From: Photobacterium salinisoli
GTDB taxonomy: Bacteria; Pseudomonadota; Gammaproteobacteria; Enterobacterales; Vibrionaceae
Assembly (NCBI RefSeq): GCF_003614885.1
Contig: NZ_QZMS01000011.1
Coordinates: forward strand, 868,001-932,000
Reading direction: 5' to 3'
DNA: 64,000 bases
Shown here: positions 26,350 to 36,461 of the stretch, piece after piece
How the letters are laid out: each line of letters opens with the position of its first letter
How positions within the stretch are numbered: position 1 is the first letter of the stretch
Notes under the pieces: generated by a model
Seen by the model: only the letters and a program-made list of their open reading frames with translations
Told to the model about the DNA's origin: nothing
Database searches by the model: none
Program-made: the position numbers and the translations under genes

Positions 26350-29022
26350 ATGAGCAACACAGCCGGTCAGGTTGCGGGATGTAATCAAGGTGAAGCAGTG
26401 AAATCAGCCTGTCCCTATTGTGGTGTAGGCTGTGGTGTGGCGGTGAAAGGCAGATTTCAGCCCGGCAGCGTAACGAAGCAGCCTGACATCGTCGGTGATG
26501 TCTGTCACCCGGCCAATCATGGGGCACTTTGCGTCAAAGGCTCTGCGCTGAAAGAAAGCCTGAACATACCCAATCGCCTGTTGTATCCGCGCCTGGAGGG
26601 CAAGGAAGTCAGCTGGCATGCTGCCACTGGGTTTATCGCACAAAAACTCAAGGAGACAGTGGCCAGATACGGCCCGGACAGTGTGGCTATGTATGTCTCC
26701 GGTCAGTTGCTGACGGAAGATTACTATGTTGCCAATAAGCTAATGAAAGGCTTTATTGGTACCGCCAATATCGATACCAATTCACGGCTCTGTATGTCCT
26801 CGGCGGTGGCGGCGCATAACCGGGCGTTCGGTGAAGATCTGGTACCGGTTCATTATGACGATATCGCAAAAGCGGATCTCATCGTCATCGTTGGTGCCAA
26901 TACCGCCTGGACGCACCCAGTATTGTTTCGCCGTATTCAGCAGGCCCGTGACGCGAACCCGGATCTGCGTCTGGTCGTGATTGATCCCAGACGAACGACA
27001 ACGGCGGAGCAGGCTGATCTGCATGTGCCGATCGCGAACGACGGCGATGTATTGCTGTTTAATGGCTTGCTGCGTTATCTGTCTGATCATCATGCGCTGG
27101 ATAACGAGTTTATCGCGAAGCATTGTGAAGGCTTTGCGTCGCTGAAAGCGGAAATCAGCCGCGATCAATACCGCCTGGCTCGTTGCGCGGAAACGCTGGG
27201 GCTGAGCCGGGAACAGCTCAACGCTTTTTTCGCTATGTTCAAAGACTCCCCGAACACCCTGACCCTGTTTTGCCAGGGTATTAACCAATCGGTCAAGGGC
27301 ACCGACAAAGCCAACGCGATTATTAACTGTCATCTGGCAACCGGACGGATAGGTAAACCGGGCGCCGGACCATTCTCGCTGACCGGGCAACCCAACGCCA
27401 TGGGTGGCCGCGAAGTCGGAGGACTGGCGAACCAGCTGGCGGTCCACAGAGGCTTTGATCCGCAATCTGTCTCAGCGGTCGGCGATTTCTGGCAGGCGCC
27501 GAACATGGCCACTCAACCCGGACTCAAAGCGGTCGAGCTGTTCGAGGCTATCCATCAGGGCAAGATCAAGTTTGTCTGGGTTATTGCGACCAACCCTGTG
27601 GTGTCGTTGCCTGACAGCCGCAAAGTGGCTGAAGCTTTGTCGCGTTGTGAGTGTGTTGTCGTGTCAGATATCTCACCGGAGGCAGACACGGCGGCATTTG
27701 CTGATGTGTTACTGCCAGCGGCCGGCTGGGGCGAGAAAGATGGCATGGTGACAAACTCTGAAAGGATGATGTCCCGTCAGCGGGCGTTTCTTTCTCCTCC
27801 CGGTGAGGCAAAAGCAGATTGGTGGGCTATCTGCGAGGTGGCTAAAAAAATGGGTTTCAACGGGTTTGAATTTGCCACTGTGGCTGACGTATATCGTGAA
27901 CACGCGGCTTTGAGCCGTATTAACCGGGAATCACCTTATCTGTTTGATATTTCGTCGTTAGCGTCAATGACAGATGCCGAATATGCTGACTGGCAGCCGC
28001 AGCGTTGGCCGCTGGGCAGGGAGTCACATCTGTTCAGTGACGGGGTGTTCCCGACAGCCAGCGGCCGCGCCAGTCTGATCACTGTCCGCCATAGTGACAC
28101 AGAGGCTCAGCCCGGCGTCTGGTGGCTCAATACCGGACGTCAGCGCGACCAATGGCACACCATGACGCGCACCGGTCATATTGCCAGGCTGGCCGAAAGC
28201 GAAACGGAGCCGACTGTGTATATTCATCCGCTGTCGGCCAGTCAATATCAGCTCTGTGAAGGACAGCTTGTGTCACTGGGTTATGACGGCAACAGTATGC
28301 TGGCTAAGCTGGCGGTCGATGATGGCCTGTCGCCAAACCAGCTCTATATGTCGATGCACTGGGCCGGATCATTTGGTTTTGCCAGCCGGGTCAATCAGGT
28401 GGTGGCACCTGAGGTTGATCCTGTATCGGGCCAGCCCGCTTTCAAGTCGGCTGGTGTGACGCTGTCACCAGCTCAGGCGGCCAGTTACGGGATATGGATG
28501 GGCGCGCAGCCACCGCCGTTTGAGACAGATTTCCTCAGTGTTCAGACCGGAGACAAGGTCAATACCTGGCGCTTTACCTGTCGCACACCGCTGTCTAAAT
28601 CCCACCTGTTCGGTATTACACCGCAGGCATTGGTGATTGACGGTACAGGTGACGGCGGCTGGGCGGCTCTGATGACAGCCGACAGCCGATTAACCGCCAT
28701 GTGTCTGGTCAGCAAGCAGCCGCTTCGGTCTGATACCCAGCCCTATGCCACTTTGTTCGACACGGCGTTTTCGGTCAGTGCTTTTCTGGCATTGGCGATG
28801 CAGGGGCAGGCTCCCTCAAAACTGGTGTGCAGTTGTTTCAGGGTCACGGACAGACAGATTATACAAGCCATTGAGCACCATGGGCTGACCAGCCTGCCGG
28901 GCTTGCAGGCGCAGCTGAAATGCGGCTCTAACTGCGGGTCTTGCCTTGGCGAAGTGAAGGCGCTGCTCAAACAGACGCAAGTGAACACGGAAGAAGCAGT
29001 GACGGAAGGAGAACAGGTATGA
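26350..29022 (+). CDS. nasA: Assimilatory nitrate reductase catalytic subunit
   Basis: An 890-residue cytoplasmic molybdenum enzyme that reduces nitrate to nitrite. The N-terminal [4Fe-4S] motif is CPYCGVGC with the fourth ligand in GALCVKG (Cys 21, 24, 28 and 61). The bis-MGD binding body follows (SRLCMSSAVAAHNRAFGED, GQPNAMGGREVGG, AADVLLPAAGWGEKDGMVTNSER). The C-terminus carries a BFD-like [2Fe-2S] domain with CSCFRVTD and CGSNCGSCLGE, as in Klebsiella-type NasA. ATG 26350 has GAAGGAGAAG upstream. Its stop overlaps the next start by ATGA. A separate reductase subunit (NasB) is not present; electrons may come from NirB-type or other donors. Confidence 0.95.
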   Translation: MSNTAGQVAGCNQGEAVKSACPYCGVGCGVAVKGRFQPGSVTKQPDIVGDVCHPANHGALCVKGSALKESLNIPNRLLYPRLEGKEVSWHAATGFIAQKLKETVARYGPDSVAMYVSGQLLTEDYYVANKLMKGFIGTANIDTNSRLCMSSAVAAHNRAFGEDLVPVHYDDIAKADLIVIVGANTAWTHPVLFRRIQQARDANPDLRLVVIDPRRTTTAEQADLHVPIANDGDVLLFNGLLRYLSDHHALDNEFIAKHCEGFASLKAEISRDQYRLARCAETLGLSREQLNAFFAMFKDSPNTLTLFCQGINQSVKGTDKANAIINCHLATGRIGKPGAGPFSLTGQPNAMGGREVGGLANQLAVHRGFDPQSVSAVGDFWQAPNMATQPGLKAVELFEAIHQGKIKFVWVIATNPVVSLPDSRKVAEALSRCECVVVSDISPEADTAAFADVLLPAAGWGEKDGMVTNSERMMSRQRAFLSPPGEAKADWWAICEVAKKMGFNGFEFATVADVYREHAALSRINRESPYLFDISSLASMTDAEYADWQPQRWPLGRESHLFSDGVFPTASGRASLITVRHSDTEAQPGVWWLNTGRQRDQWHTMTRTGHIARLAESETEPTVYIHPLSASQYQLCEGQLVSLGYDGNSMLAKLAVDDGLSPNQLYMSMHWAGSFGFASRVNQVVAPEVDPVSGQPAFKSAGVTLSPAQAASYGIWMGAQPPPFETDFLSVQTGDKVNTWRFTCRTPLSKSHLFGITPQALVIDGTGDGGWAALMTADSRLTAMCLVSKQPLRSDTQPYATLFDTAFSVSAFLALAMQGQAPSKLVCSCFRVTDRQIIQAIEHHGLTSLPGLQAQLKCGSNCGSCLGEVKALLKQTQVNTEEAVTEGEQV

Positions 29023-29870
29023 GTACAGCAAAGCCAATCACATCGACACACAGCACAGCGACGGTAACCCGGCTTCAGTCAGTGCCGCGATGTCCCTCCG
29101 TCAGTCTGGTGGGAGCGGGACCGGGCGATCCTGAACTGCTGACCTTAAAAGCGCTCAGAGCTATCCAGCAGGCCGAAGTGCTGGTGTATGACCGCCTGGT
29201 CAGCGATGCGATTCTGGCGATGGCGAACCCGGATGCTGAGCGTATCTATGTGGGTAAGCGCTGCGGTCAGCCCAGCATGAAGCAGGAAGCGATTAATCAG
29301 GTACTGATCGAACAGGCCCGGCAAGGCCGCTATGTGGTGCGCCTGAAAGGCGGCGACCCGCTGATTTTCGGCCGTGGCGGAGAAGAAGGGCTGGCACTGG
29401 CAGCAGAGGCGATCCCGTTTGATTTCGTGCCTGGGATCACCGCGGCGATTGGGTGCGCAGCATCCACCTCAATACCACTGACGCACAGAGAAATGTCCCG
29501 CTCAGTTACCCTGGTCACCGGCCATGTGGTGTCCGGTGCATTACCTGCCTGGGCACAACTGATTGGCGCGGGGCAGACCATCGTCTTTTATATGGGGCTT
29601 GAGCAGGCCAGAGAAATTCAAAGCGGCCTGACACTGGGTGGCCTGAGCAGGGACACACCGCTGGCTGTGGTTATTAAAGGCTGCACACCGGATGAGAAAG
29701 TCCATGTGTCGTCATTGGGCAAGCTCACCAAACTGGGGCAGGTATTAAAAGGACAGTCGCCTGCATTGCTCATTATCGGCGATGTTGTCGAACTGCGTAC
29801 CACGCTGAATCAAGCACTTAACTGCAATGACGTCTCAGAGGCTAACCCTAAAGAGGTATTTTACGGCTGA
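29019..29870 (+). CDS. cobA: Uroporphyrinogen-III C-methyltransferase (siroheme synthesis)
   Basis: A 283-residue SUMT enzyme that uses two SAM to make precorrin-2, the precursor of siroheme. Motifs: VSLVGAGPGDPELLTLKAL, YVVRLKGGDPLIFGRGGEE and VPGITAAIGCAAS, all typical. It lacks the CysG dehydrogenase/ferrochelatase domain. The ATG at 29019 overlaps the nasA stop (ATGA); the open frame upstream to 28941 lies inside nasA. Siroheme is the cofactor of the nitrite reductase encoded downstream, which explains the location. Confidence 0.93.
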   Translation: MSTAKPITSTHSTATVTRLQSVPRCPSVSLVGAGPGDPELLTLKALRAIQQAEVLVYDRLVSDAILAMANPDAERIYVGKRCGQPSMKQEAINQVLIEQARQGRYVVRLKGGDPLIFGRGGEEGLALAAEAIPFDFVPGITAAIGCAASTSIPLTHREMSRSVTLVTGHVVSGALPAWAQLIGAGQTIVFYMGLEQAREIQSGLTLGGLSRDTPLAVVIKGCTPDEKVHVSSLGKLTKLGQVLKGQSPALLIIGDVVELRTTLNQALNCNDVSEANPKEVFYG

Positions 29871-29948
29871 TTTTGACTAAGTGGCTGATGGCTTGCTTCT
29901 TTATGTATGAATGCGTGTTGAACCATTGTGTACAGGGAAGACAGACCA

Positions 29949-30563
29949 ATGGCCAAGCCAGAAAAGTCAGATCGAAAGCAAGTCGCCGCCAACCATAAAG
30001 ACACCAGTCAGATACTGGTTTGCAGCGACTGCACCCGGGAACAGGCAAAGCTGACCGGCGAACTGGCAGCCAGATATGACAATGTTATCGGTTGTCGCTT
30101 CAGCCAGCTTTCTGCACTGACGGCAGAAACGCAGGACAGTGCACTGGTGATCAGCTGGGCCAGAGCGGATGCAGAGCTGAGGATGCTGGTAGACCATGCA
30201 GACGGCCAACGGTGGCCGCTGGTGGTACTGCTCCGGCAGCTTGAGCATCAGGATATTGACAGGCTCCCTGCACCTAATGGCTATGTACTTTTACCGGCGG
30301 ACTCGGCAACGGCGCTGAGTGTATGGGTAGAAAGGGCATGCCAGGTCAGGGACACCCAAAGTCAGATGGAAAATGCGCTGGCGACGCTGAATCGCCGCCT
30401 TGAGGATCGGCGGCTGGTGGAGCAGGCCAAAGGACTGCTGATGAAGCATCAGGGGCTGGATGAGGCACAGGCCTATCGCCTGCTTCGTGAAGCCGCTATG
30501 CACAACAGCCAGAGTTTAGGCCAGATAGCGAAAAACCTGCTGCTGAGCCTGAAGCGTATGTGA
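29949..30563 (+). CDS. ANTAR-domain antiterminator with receiver-like domain
   Basis: About 204 residues from ATG 29949 (a GTG at 29928 is possible). The N-terminal 120 residues are receiver-like ([22 protein letters not shown]...), but the usual phospho-acceptor context is not clear. A short helix leads into an ANTAR domain at the C-terminus: [38 protein letters not shown], ending in the third helix [15 protein letters not shown] domains bind paired hexaloop RNA and prevent termination. Two such leaders are present at this locus (26262-26306 and 30567-30645), so it most likely acts on both, like NasR of Klebsiella or NasT of Azotobacter. Confidence 0.88.
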   Translation: MAKPEKSDRKQVAANHKDTSQILVCSDCTREQAKLTGELAARYDNVIGCRFSQLSALTAETQDSALVISWARADAELRMLVDHADGQRWPLVVLLRQLEHQDIDRLPAPNGYVLLPADSATALSVWVERACQVRDTQSQMENALATLNRRLEDRRLVEQAKGLLMKHQGLDEAQAYRLLREAAMHNSQSLGQIAKNLLLSLKRM

Positions 30564-30566
30564 TTC

Positions 30567-30645
30567 GGCGCTAACGTTACGCGCCACTGAAAAAGTGATC
30601 AATACAGCAACGCTGCTGCTCCTTTCGGGGAGGGCGGCGTTTTTT
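30567..30645 (+). promoter_or_regulatory. nrtA leader: paired ANTAR hexaloops plus terminator
   Basis: P1 is GGCGCT-AACGTT-A(C)GCGCC (30567-30585), a 6-bp stem with one bulged C and a hexaloop with A1 and G4. P2 is CAGC-AACGCT-GCTG (30605-30618), again with A1 and G4. P2 overlaps the 5' arm of the terminator AACGCTGC...GCGGCGTT (30609-30641) followed by a T run. This is the full architecture of an ANTAR antitermination leader. It begins 3 bases after the stop of the ANTAR gene, so it may also terminate that transcript. Confidence 0.78.
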
Positions 30646-30687
30646 GTTTTTAACACTTTGTTTTTTATCTATGGAAGAGGTTTGGAT

Positions 30688-32052
30688 ATGGAATCGATCA
30701 ATCGATGGATGATAGCCGGCATTGTCAGTGCCAGTCTGATATCACTGCCGGCTCAGGCCCGGATAGGTCCGCCGGAAAAAGATGAGCTGAAGTTCGGCTT
30801 TATTAAGCTGACGGATATGGCCCCGCTGGCCGTGGCGTATGAAAACTTCTTCTTTGAAGACGAAGGCCTCTACGTGTCGCTGGAAGCACAGGCCAACTGG
30901 AAAGTGCTGCTGGACAGAGTGATTGACGGCGAACTGGATGGTGCCCACATGCTGGCCGGGCAACCGATCGGTGCCACCATAGGCATAGGGACCAAAGCGG
31001 AAGTGATCACGGCGTTCAGCATGGATCTCAACGGTAATGCCATCACGGTTGCCAATAATGTCTGGGAAGCGATCAAGCCGAACATAGCGAAAACAGACAA
31101 CGGCACTCCCCGGCACCCAATCAGTGCCAGTGTGCTCAAACCTGTGATTGCCTCCTATCAGGCGCAAGGTAAGGCGTTCAACATGGGCATGGTGTTTCCT
31201 GTCTCAACACACAACTATGAGCTGCGTTACTGGTTAGCCGCCGGGGGAATCCATCCGGGTTATTACGCCCCGCTACAGGGCGATAACAGCGGCCAGCGTC
31301 AGGCTGATGTGCTGCTGAGCGTCACCCCACCGCCACAAATGCCCGCGACGCTGGAGGCTGCGACCATTCAGGGGTACAGCGTCGGTGAACCCTGGAATCA
31401 GCAGGCCGTATCCAAAGGCATAGGCGTGCCGGTTATCACAGATTACGACATCTGGCGTAACAACCCGGAGAAAGTGTTCGGGGTCAGCAAAGCCTGGGCC
31501 GATGCCTATCCCAATACCCATATACGTGTGGTGAAAGCCCTGATCCGCGCCGCTCACTGGCTTGACGAAAAAAACAATGCCAACCGGCAGGAAGCCGTGG
31601 CCTTACTCGCCCGCAGCCAGTACGTGGGGGCAGATGCCAGGGTGATTGCCAACAGTATGACGGGCACCTTTGAATACGAGAAAGGCGATATCCGTCCGGC
31701 GCCTGATTTCAATGTGTTTTTCCGTTACCACGCCACCTACCCGTATTACAGCGATGCCGTCTGGACCCTGACCCAGATGCGCCGATGGGGGCAGATCCCT
31801 GAAGCGAAATCTGATGACTGGTATATGTCGATCGCCAGACAAGTCTACCGCCCGGACATCTACCGTCAGGCCGCCGAAGCCTTAATCGAGGAAGGCAAAC
31901 TGACAGCGGCAGATTTTCCTGACTTTGACCAGGAAGACGGATTTCGTCCTCCCCAGCAAGGTTTTATCGATCAGATTACTTTTGATGGCCAGCAGCCCAA
32001 CGCCTACCTCAACAAGTTCGCGATTGGTCTGAAAGGCGACGACACACTGTAA
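30688..32052 (+). CDS. nrtA: Nitrate ABC transporter substrate-binding protein
   Basis: A 454-residue periplasmic nitrate/nitrite-binding protein. ATG 30688 has GGAAGAGG 7 bases upstream and begins a Sec signal peptide (cleavage after LPAQA); the open frame upstream is leader. The mature start [21 protein letters not shown] and [15 protein letters not shown] are those of the NrtA/NasF family, as is SAWNxQAV-type EPWNQQAV. It delivers nitrate to the NrtB permease encoded 12 bases downstream. Confidence 0.93.
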   Translation: MESINRWMIAGIVSASLISLPAQARIGPPEKDELKFGFIKLTDMAPLAVAYENFFFEDEGLYVSLEAQANWKVLLDRVIDGELDGAHMLAGQPIGATIGIGTKAEVITAFSMDLNGNAITVANNVWEAIKPNIAKTDNGTPRHPISASVLKPVIASYQAQGKAFNMGMVFPVSTHNYELRYWLAAGGIHPGYYAPLQGDNSGQRQADVLLSVTPPPQMPATLEAATIQGYSVGEPWNQQAVSKGIGVPVITDYDIWRNNPEKVFGVSKAWADAYPNTHIRVVKALIRAAHWLDEKNNANRQEAVALLARSQYVGADARVIANSMTGTFEYEKGDIRPAPDFNVFFRYHATYPYYSDAVWTLTQMRRWGQIPEAKSDDWYMSIARQVYRPDIYRQAAEALIEEGKLTAADFPDFDQEDGFRPPQQGFIDQITFDGQQPNAYLNKFAIGLKGDDTL

Positions 32053-32064
32053 GGAGTACCGCTC

Positions 32065-33036
32065 ATGGCATCGATTCTCACATTACCGGCTATCCCTAAA
32101 CCGGCCGGGGTGATCCATTTCAGTCGCACACTGGCCTTACCGGCACTGGGACTGCTTGTTTTTCTGGTGATCTGGCATCTGGCGGCCAGTCAGGTGAATA
32201 CCTCACTGGGCACCTTACCCGGCCCGGCGCAGACCTGGCAGCAATTCACCGGTCTGGTGGACGAACATCAGCGTGAACGCAGCCGCGAAGCCGCCTTTTA
32301 CGAGCGCCAGGAAAAGCGCAATGCGGCCACGCTGGCGAACAATCCGCAAGCGGAGGTAAAAACCCGTGAGTACACAGGTAAACCGACTTTCTTTGATCAG
32401 ATTGGCACCAGTTTGCTGACAGTGGCCGCCGGTTTTTTGCTGGCTTCTGCTTTAGCCATACCTGCCGGGATAGTGCTGGGACTGAACAAGAGCCTGTACG
32501 CGGCCTTTAACCCTGTGATTCAGCTGTTAAAACCGGTTTCGCCGCTGGCCTGGCTGCCGATAGTCACTATGGTGGTGAGTGCGCTCTATGTCAGCGACGA
32601 CCCTCTGGTGTCTAAATCGTTTCTCAATTCCCTGTTTACCGTGGCGATGTGCAGTCTGTGGCCAACCTTGATCAATACGGCAGTGGGAGTGACTGCTGTC
32701 GATAACGATCTGCTTAACGTCAGCCGGGTTCTCAAGCTGTCGCGCTGGCAGCATGTCAGAACCATAGTGCTGCCGTCTGCCGTGCCCATGATCTTCACTG
32801 GCCTGCGCTTGTCGCTCGGTGTGGCATGGATGGTATTGATCGCGGCTGAAATGCTGGCGCAAAACCCGGGGCTGGGCAAGTTCGTCTGGGATGAATTTCA
32901 AAACGGCAGCTCAGCATCGCTGGGCAGAATCATGGTGGCCGTCGTGACCATAGGCTTTATTGGTTTGCTGCTCGATCGCGGCATGCTGAGCCTGCAACGA
33001 CATTTTTCATGGAATAAACAGCTGAGCCTGCGCTGA
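32065..33036 (+). CDS. nrtB: Nitrate ABC transporter permease
   Basis: A 323-residue permease of the NrtB/TauC/SsuC class. About six helices; a charged insertion (about residues 70-115, HQRERSREAAFYERQEKRN) lies between helix 1 and the core and is characteristic of proteobacterial NasE/NrtB. The EAA-type cytoplasmic loop is DNDLLNVSRVLKLSRWQHVRTIVLPSAVP, which contacts the ATPase. In the operon nrtABC-nirBD. Confidence 0.93.
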   Translation: MASILTLPAIPKPAGVIHFSRTLALPALGLLVFLVIWHLAASQVNTSLGTLPGPAQTWQQFTGLVDEHQRERSREAAFYERQEKRNAATLANNPQAEVKTREYTGKPTFFDQIGTSLLTVAAGFLLASALAIPAGIVLGLNKSLYAAFNPVIQLLKPVSPLAWLPIVTMVVSALYVSDDPLVSKSFLNSLFTVAMCSLWPTLINTAVGVTAVDNDLLNVSRVLKLSRWQHVRTIVLPSAVPMIFTGLRLSLGVAWMVLIAAEMLAQNPGLGKFVWDEFQNGSSASLGRIMVAVVTIGFIGLLLDRGMLSLQRHFSWNKQLSLR

Positions 33037-33061
33037 GTCAGCTGAAGACAAGGAGATAACC

Positions 33062-33886
33062 ATGTCACGCGAATATTTATTGCTCAGTTATCTGGGGATG
33101 CGTTTTCCGACGCCAGGCGGTGAGTTTGTGGCGCTGAAAGACGTCAACTTCACCATCAATAAAGGTGAGTTTATTTCTCTGATTGGTCACTCAGGGTGCG
33201 GCAAATCTACTGTGCTCAATCTGGTTGCGGGGTTACTTGATGCAACAGACGGTGGGGTGATCCTCGAAGGGCGTGAAATTGACGGGCCGGGACCCGAGCG
33301 GGCTGTGGTGTTCCAGAACCATGCCCTGCTGCCCTGGCTGACGGTGTACCAGAACGTCGAACTGGCGGTGAAGCAAGTCTGCAAAGGTAAAGCGTCGGCG
33401 GCTATCCGCGATGAGGTGATGCACTACCTGAGACTGGTGCAGATGGATCACGCCCATGATAAACGGCCGGATGAGATTTCCGGCGGGATGAAACAGCGGG
33501 TCGGGATTGCCAGAGCGCTGGCCATGCAGCCAAAAGTACTGCTGATGGATGAGCCTTTCGGCGCGCTGGATGCGCTGACCCGTGCACATCTGCAGGATGC
33601 TTTGATGGCGATTCAGGCCGAGCTCAATAACACCGTCATCATGATCACCCATGACGTCGATGAGGCGGTGCTGCTGTCAGACCGCATCGTGATGATGAGC
33701 AATGGCCCGGCGGCGACGATCGGCGAGGTACTGGATATCGATTTGCCGCGGCCAAGAGACAGGGTCGCGCTGGCCGATGATCCGGTTTACCAGCGCCTGC
33801 GACAAAGCGTGCTGCGTTTCCTTTATGAAAAACAACGCAAAGTGGCCCCGATCCCGGATAAGAAAAGTAAGCAGAAAGTGGCCTGA
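33062..33886 (+). CDS. nrtC: Nitrate ABC transporter ATP-binding protein
   Basis: A 274-residue ATPase. Walker A GHSGCGKST is near residue 41, the Q-loop VVFQNHALLPWLTVYQNVELA is typical of NrtD/SsuB/TauB, the signature is EISGGMKQRVGIARAL and Walker B VLLMDEPFGALD. It has a single nucleotide-binding domain, like NasD of Klebsiella or cyanobacterial NrtD, without the NrtA-like C-terminal domain of cyanobacterial NrtC. Name choice between nrtC, nrtD and nasD is a matter of convention. Confidence 0.92.
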   Translation: MSREYLLLSYLGMRFPTPGGEFVALKDVNFTINKGEFISLIGHSGCGKSTVLNLVAGLLDATDGGVILEGREIDGPGPERAVVFQNHALLPWLTVYQNVELAVKQVCKGKASAAIRDEVMHYLRLVQMDHAHDKRPDEISGGMKQRVGIARALAMQPKVLLMDEPFGALDALTRAHLQDALMAIQAELNNTVIMITHDVDEAVLLSDRIVMMSNGPAATIGEVLDIDLPRPRDRVALADDPVYQRLRQSVLRFLYEKQRKVAPIPDKKSKQKVA

Positions 33887-33926
33887 TCGGGCGCAGCAGG
33901 ACATCGCGAATGTGCAGGAGAGTATT

Positions 33927-36461
33927 ATGTTGATGCAAAGAGAAAAATTACTGGTGGTGGGCAATGGCATGGTCGGCCATCACTTGATTGAACAACTGGT
34001 GGCGAAAAACGCCCATCAGCGTTATCAGATCATTGTGCTGGGAGAAGAGCGCTTTGTCGCTTACGACAGGGTACATCTGTCATCGCTGTTTTCCGGCAGC
34101 GAGCATCAGGATCTGCTGCTCAGCAGTGAGCAGTGGTATCAGGACAATGGCATTGAGTTATTGCTCGGTGAGCAGGTTGTGGCTATCGATCGCGATAAGC
34201 AAAGGGTGACACTGGCCAGTGATACCCAACTGGCCTATGACAAGCTGGTGCTGGCAACCGGTTCATTCCCTTTTGTTCCGCCCGTGCAGGGCAGCGATCG
34301 GGACAATTGCTTTGTCTACCGTACGTTAGATGATTTGTCGTCGATCAAAACGGCCTGTGCCGGCGCCAAAACCGGTGCGGTGGTGGGCGGTGGCCTGCTG
34401 GGGCTGGAAGCGGCAAACGCATTGCGCTTGCTGGGCCTGGAAACCCATGTGGTGGAATTTGCGCCCCGCCTGATGCCGGTGCAGATTGATGATGCAGGCA
34501 GTGCGCTGCTGAAAAGCAAAGTGTCCGAGTTAGGAGTGCAGGTTCACACCCAGCGTGCCACCACGGCGATCACCGATGGTGAAACCGCGTATCACAGAAT
34601 GAATTTCAGTGACCATGAGCCGCTGGAAGTGGATGTGATTGTTTTTTCTGCCGGCATCCGGCCACAGGATACGCTGGCGCGTCAGTGTGGTCTGGAGATT
34701 GGCGAGCGCGGCGGCATAGTCATTAACGATGCCTGCCAGACCAGCGACCCTGACATCTACGCCATCGGCGAATGTGCACTGTGGCAGCAGCGAATTTTCG
34801 GACTGGTGGCACCAGGCTACAGCATGGCGCGCATTACAGCCGATCAGATTCTTGGCGTTGACAGTCGGTTCAGCGGGGCAGACATGAGCACCAAGCTGAA
34901 ACTCATGGGCGTTGATGTGTCTGCCATAGGCAACTCGCTGGGCCAGGGCGAAGGTTGTCAGGAGATGGTGCTGCAGGACATGCGCGCCGGTGTTTACAAG
35001 AAACTGGTGGTGAATGACGCCGGCGACAAATTGCTGGGGGCAATCCTGATTGGCGATAATCAGGACTATGACGCCCTGTTGCAATGCTACCTCAATGGCA
35101 TGCCGCTGCCTGCTCATCCGGCTGAGCTGCTGTTCGACTGCTCTTCTTTGCAGGGCAGCAAAGATGCCGGCGCTATCATTTGTTCCTGCCATAATGTGAC
35201 ACGCGGTGATATTGCCGCTGCGGTTCAGGCCGGCACACACGAGCTGACTGAATTAAAAAGCTGTACCAAGGCCGGCACAGGCTGCGGCGGCTGCAGCACC
35301 ATGGTGAAATCTGTCCTCGATGAAGAACTGGCCGCGCTGGGCATGGAAGTCAATCACCACCTCTGCGAGCACTTCGCTTATACCCGTCAGGAGCTGTTCC
35401 ATCTGACCCGGGTTGAGCAAATCCGCAGTTTTGACGAACTGATCGCCCGTCATGGTCAGGGGATGGGCTGTGATGTCTGCAAACCCGCCGCCGCCTCTAT
35501 TTTTGCCTCCCTGTGGAATGAACATGTTCTGGATGCCAGGCATCAGCCGTTACAGGACACCAATGATGCTTTTCTGGCAAACATGCAAAAAGACGGCAGT
35601 TATTCAGTTGTGCCGCGTATACCGGCCGGTGAGATCACTCCGGAAAAACTGATTGTGTTAGGGGAAGTGGCCAGAAAATATGATCTGTACACCAAGATCA
35701 CCGGCGGCCAGCGGGTCGATCTGTTCGGTGCGCAACTGGAACAGTTACCGGATATCTGGCAGGCGCTGATTGACGCTGGTTTTGAAACCGGCCATGCCTA
35801 CGGAAAGTCATTGAGAACCGTCAAATCCTGTGTGGGATCCACCTGGTGCCGCTACGGTGTGGACGATTCAATGGGGTTGGCCATTATGCTGGAGAACCGT
35901 TACAAGGGGCTTCGCTCGCCGCACAAACTCAAGTTTGCCGTGTCCGGCTGTACCCGGGAATGTGCTGAAGCACAGAGTAAAGATATCGGCGTGATTGCAA
36001 CAGAAAACGGCTGGAACCTGTATGTGTGCGGCAACGGTGGCATGCGGCCGCGCCATGCTGACCTGCTGGTGTCTGATCTCTCTACCGATGAGCTGGTGAC
36101 CATGATAGACAGAGTGCTGATGTTTTATGTCCGCACGGCCGATAAGCTGCAGCGCACCTCCGTATGGCTGCAAAATCTGGAAGGCGGTCTGGACTACCTG
36201 CGCAGTGTGGTGGTCGACGACAGCCTGGGCCTCAACGCCGAGCTGGAAGCGCAAATGAATCATGTGGTGGACACCTACCAGTGCGAGTGGAAAACCACCT
36301 TGTCTACGCCTGAAAAACTGGCCCGCTTCCGCCGCTTTGTCAATGAAGGTGACGCCGCTGCAACACCGGATTACCGACGCGAACGTGGTCAGCGTATTCC
36401 GGTCCGTATGGTTGACCCTAAGGCCGAGTTAATTAAGCACACAGAACAGGAGGGCGCATGA
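33927..36461 (+). CDS. nirB: NADH-dependent assimilatory nitrite reductase, large subunit
   Basis: An 844-residue siroheme enzyme reducing nitrite to ammonium. Order of domains: FAD/NADH part (LLVVGNGMVGHHLIEQL at the start, GAVVGGGLLGLEAANALR near residue 150), BFD-like [2Fe-2S] domain (ICSCHNVTRGDI, KSCTKAGTGCGGC, about 415-470), then the siroheme/[4Fe-4S] domains with CVGSTWC (Cx5C) and SGCTRECAEA (Cx3C). ATG 33927 follows CAGGAGA; the earlier open frame lies in nrtC. Spacing to nrtC is 40 bases. Confidence 0.96.
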   Translation: MLMQREKLLVVGNGMVGHHLIEQLVAKNAHQRYQIIVLGEERFVAYDRVHLSSLFSGSEHQDLLLSSEQWYQDNGIELLLGEQVVAIDRDKQRVTLASDTQLAYDKLVLATGSFPFVPPVQGSDRDNCFVYRTLDDLSSIKTACAGAKTGAVVGGGLLGLEAANALRLLGLETHVVEFAPRLMPVQIDDAGSALLKSKVSELGVQVHTQRATTAITDGETAYHRMNFSDHEPLEVDVIVFSAGIRPQDTLARQCGLEIGERGGIVINDACQTSDPDIYAIGECALWQQRIFGLVAPGYSMARITADQILGVDSRFSGADMSTKLKLMGVDVSAIGNSLGQGEGCQEMVLQDMRAGVYKKLVVNDAGDKLLGAILIGDNQDYDALLQCYLNGMPLPAHPAELLFDCSSLQGSKDAGAIICSCHNVTRGDIAAAVQAGTHELTELKSCTKAGTGCGGCSTMVKSVLDEELAALGMEVNHHLCEHFAYTRQELFHLTRVEQIRSFDELIARHGQGMGCDVCKPAAASIFASLWNEHVLDARHQPLQDTNDAFLANMQKDGSYSVVPRIPAGEITPEKLIVLGEVARKYDLYTKITGGQRVDLFGAQLEQLPDIWQALIDAGFETGHAYGKSLRTVKSCVGSTWCRYGVDDSMGLAIMLENRYKGLRSPHKLKFAVSGCTRECAEAQSKDIGVIATENGWNLYVCGNGGMRPRHADLLVSDLSTDELVTMIDRVLMFYVRTADKLQRTSVWLQNLEGGLDYLRSVVVDDSLGLNAELEAQMNHVVDTYQCEWKTTLSTPEKLARFRRFVNEGDAAATPDYRRERGQRIPVRMVDPKAELIKHTEQEGA

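Noticed and set aside
30595..30687. Upstream start for nrtA
   Set aside because: The segment is the leader with terminator; ATG 30688 has a good ribosome site and begins a signal peptide.
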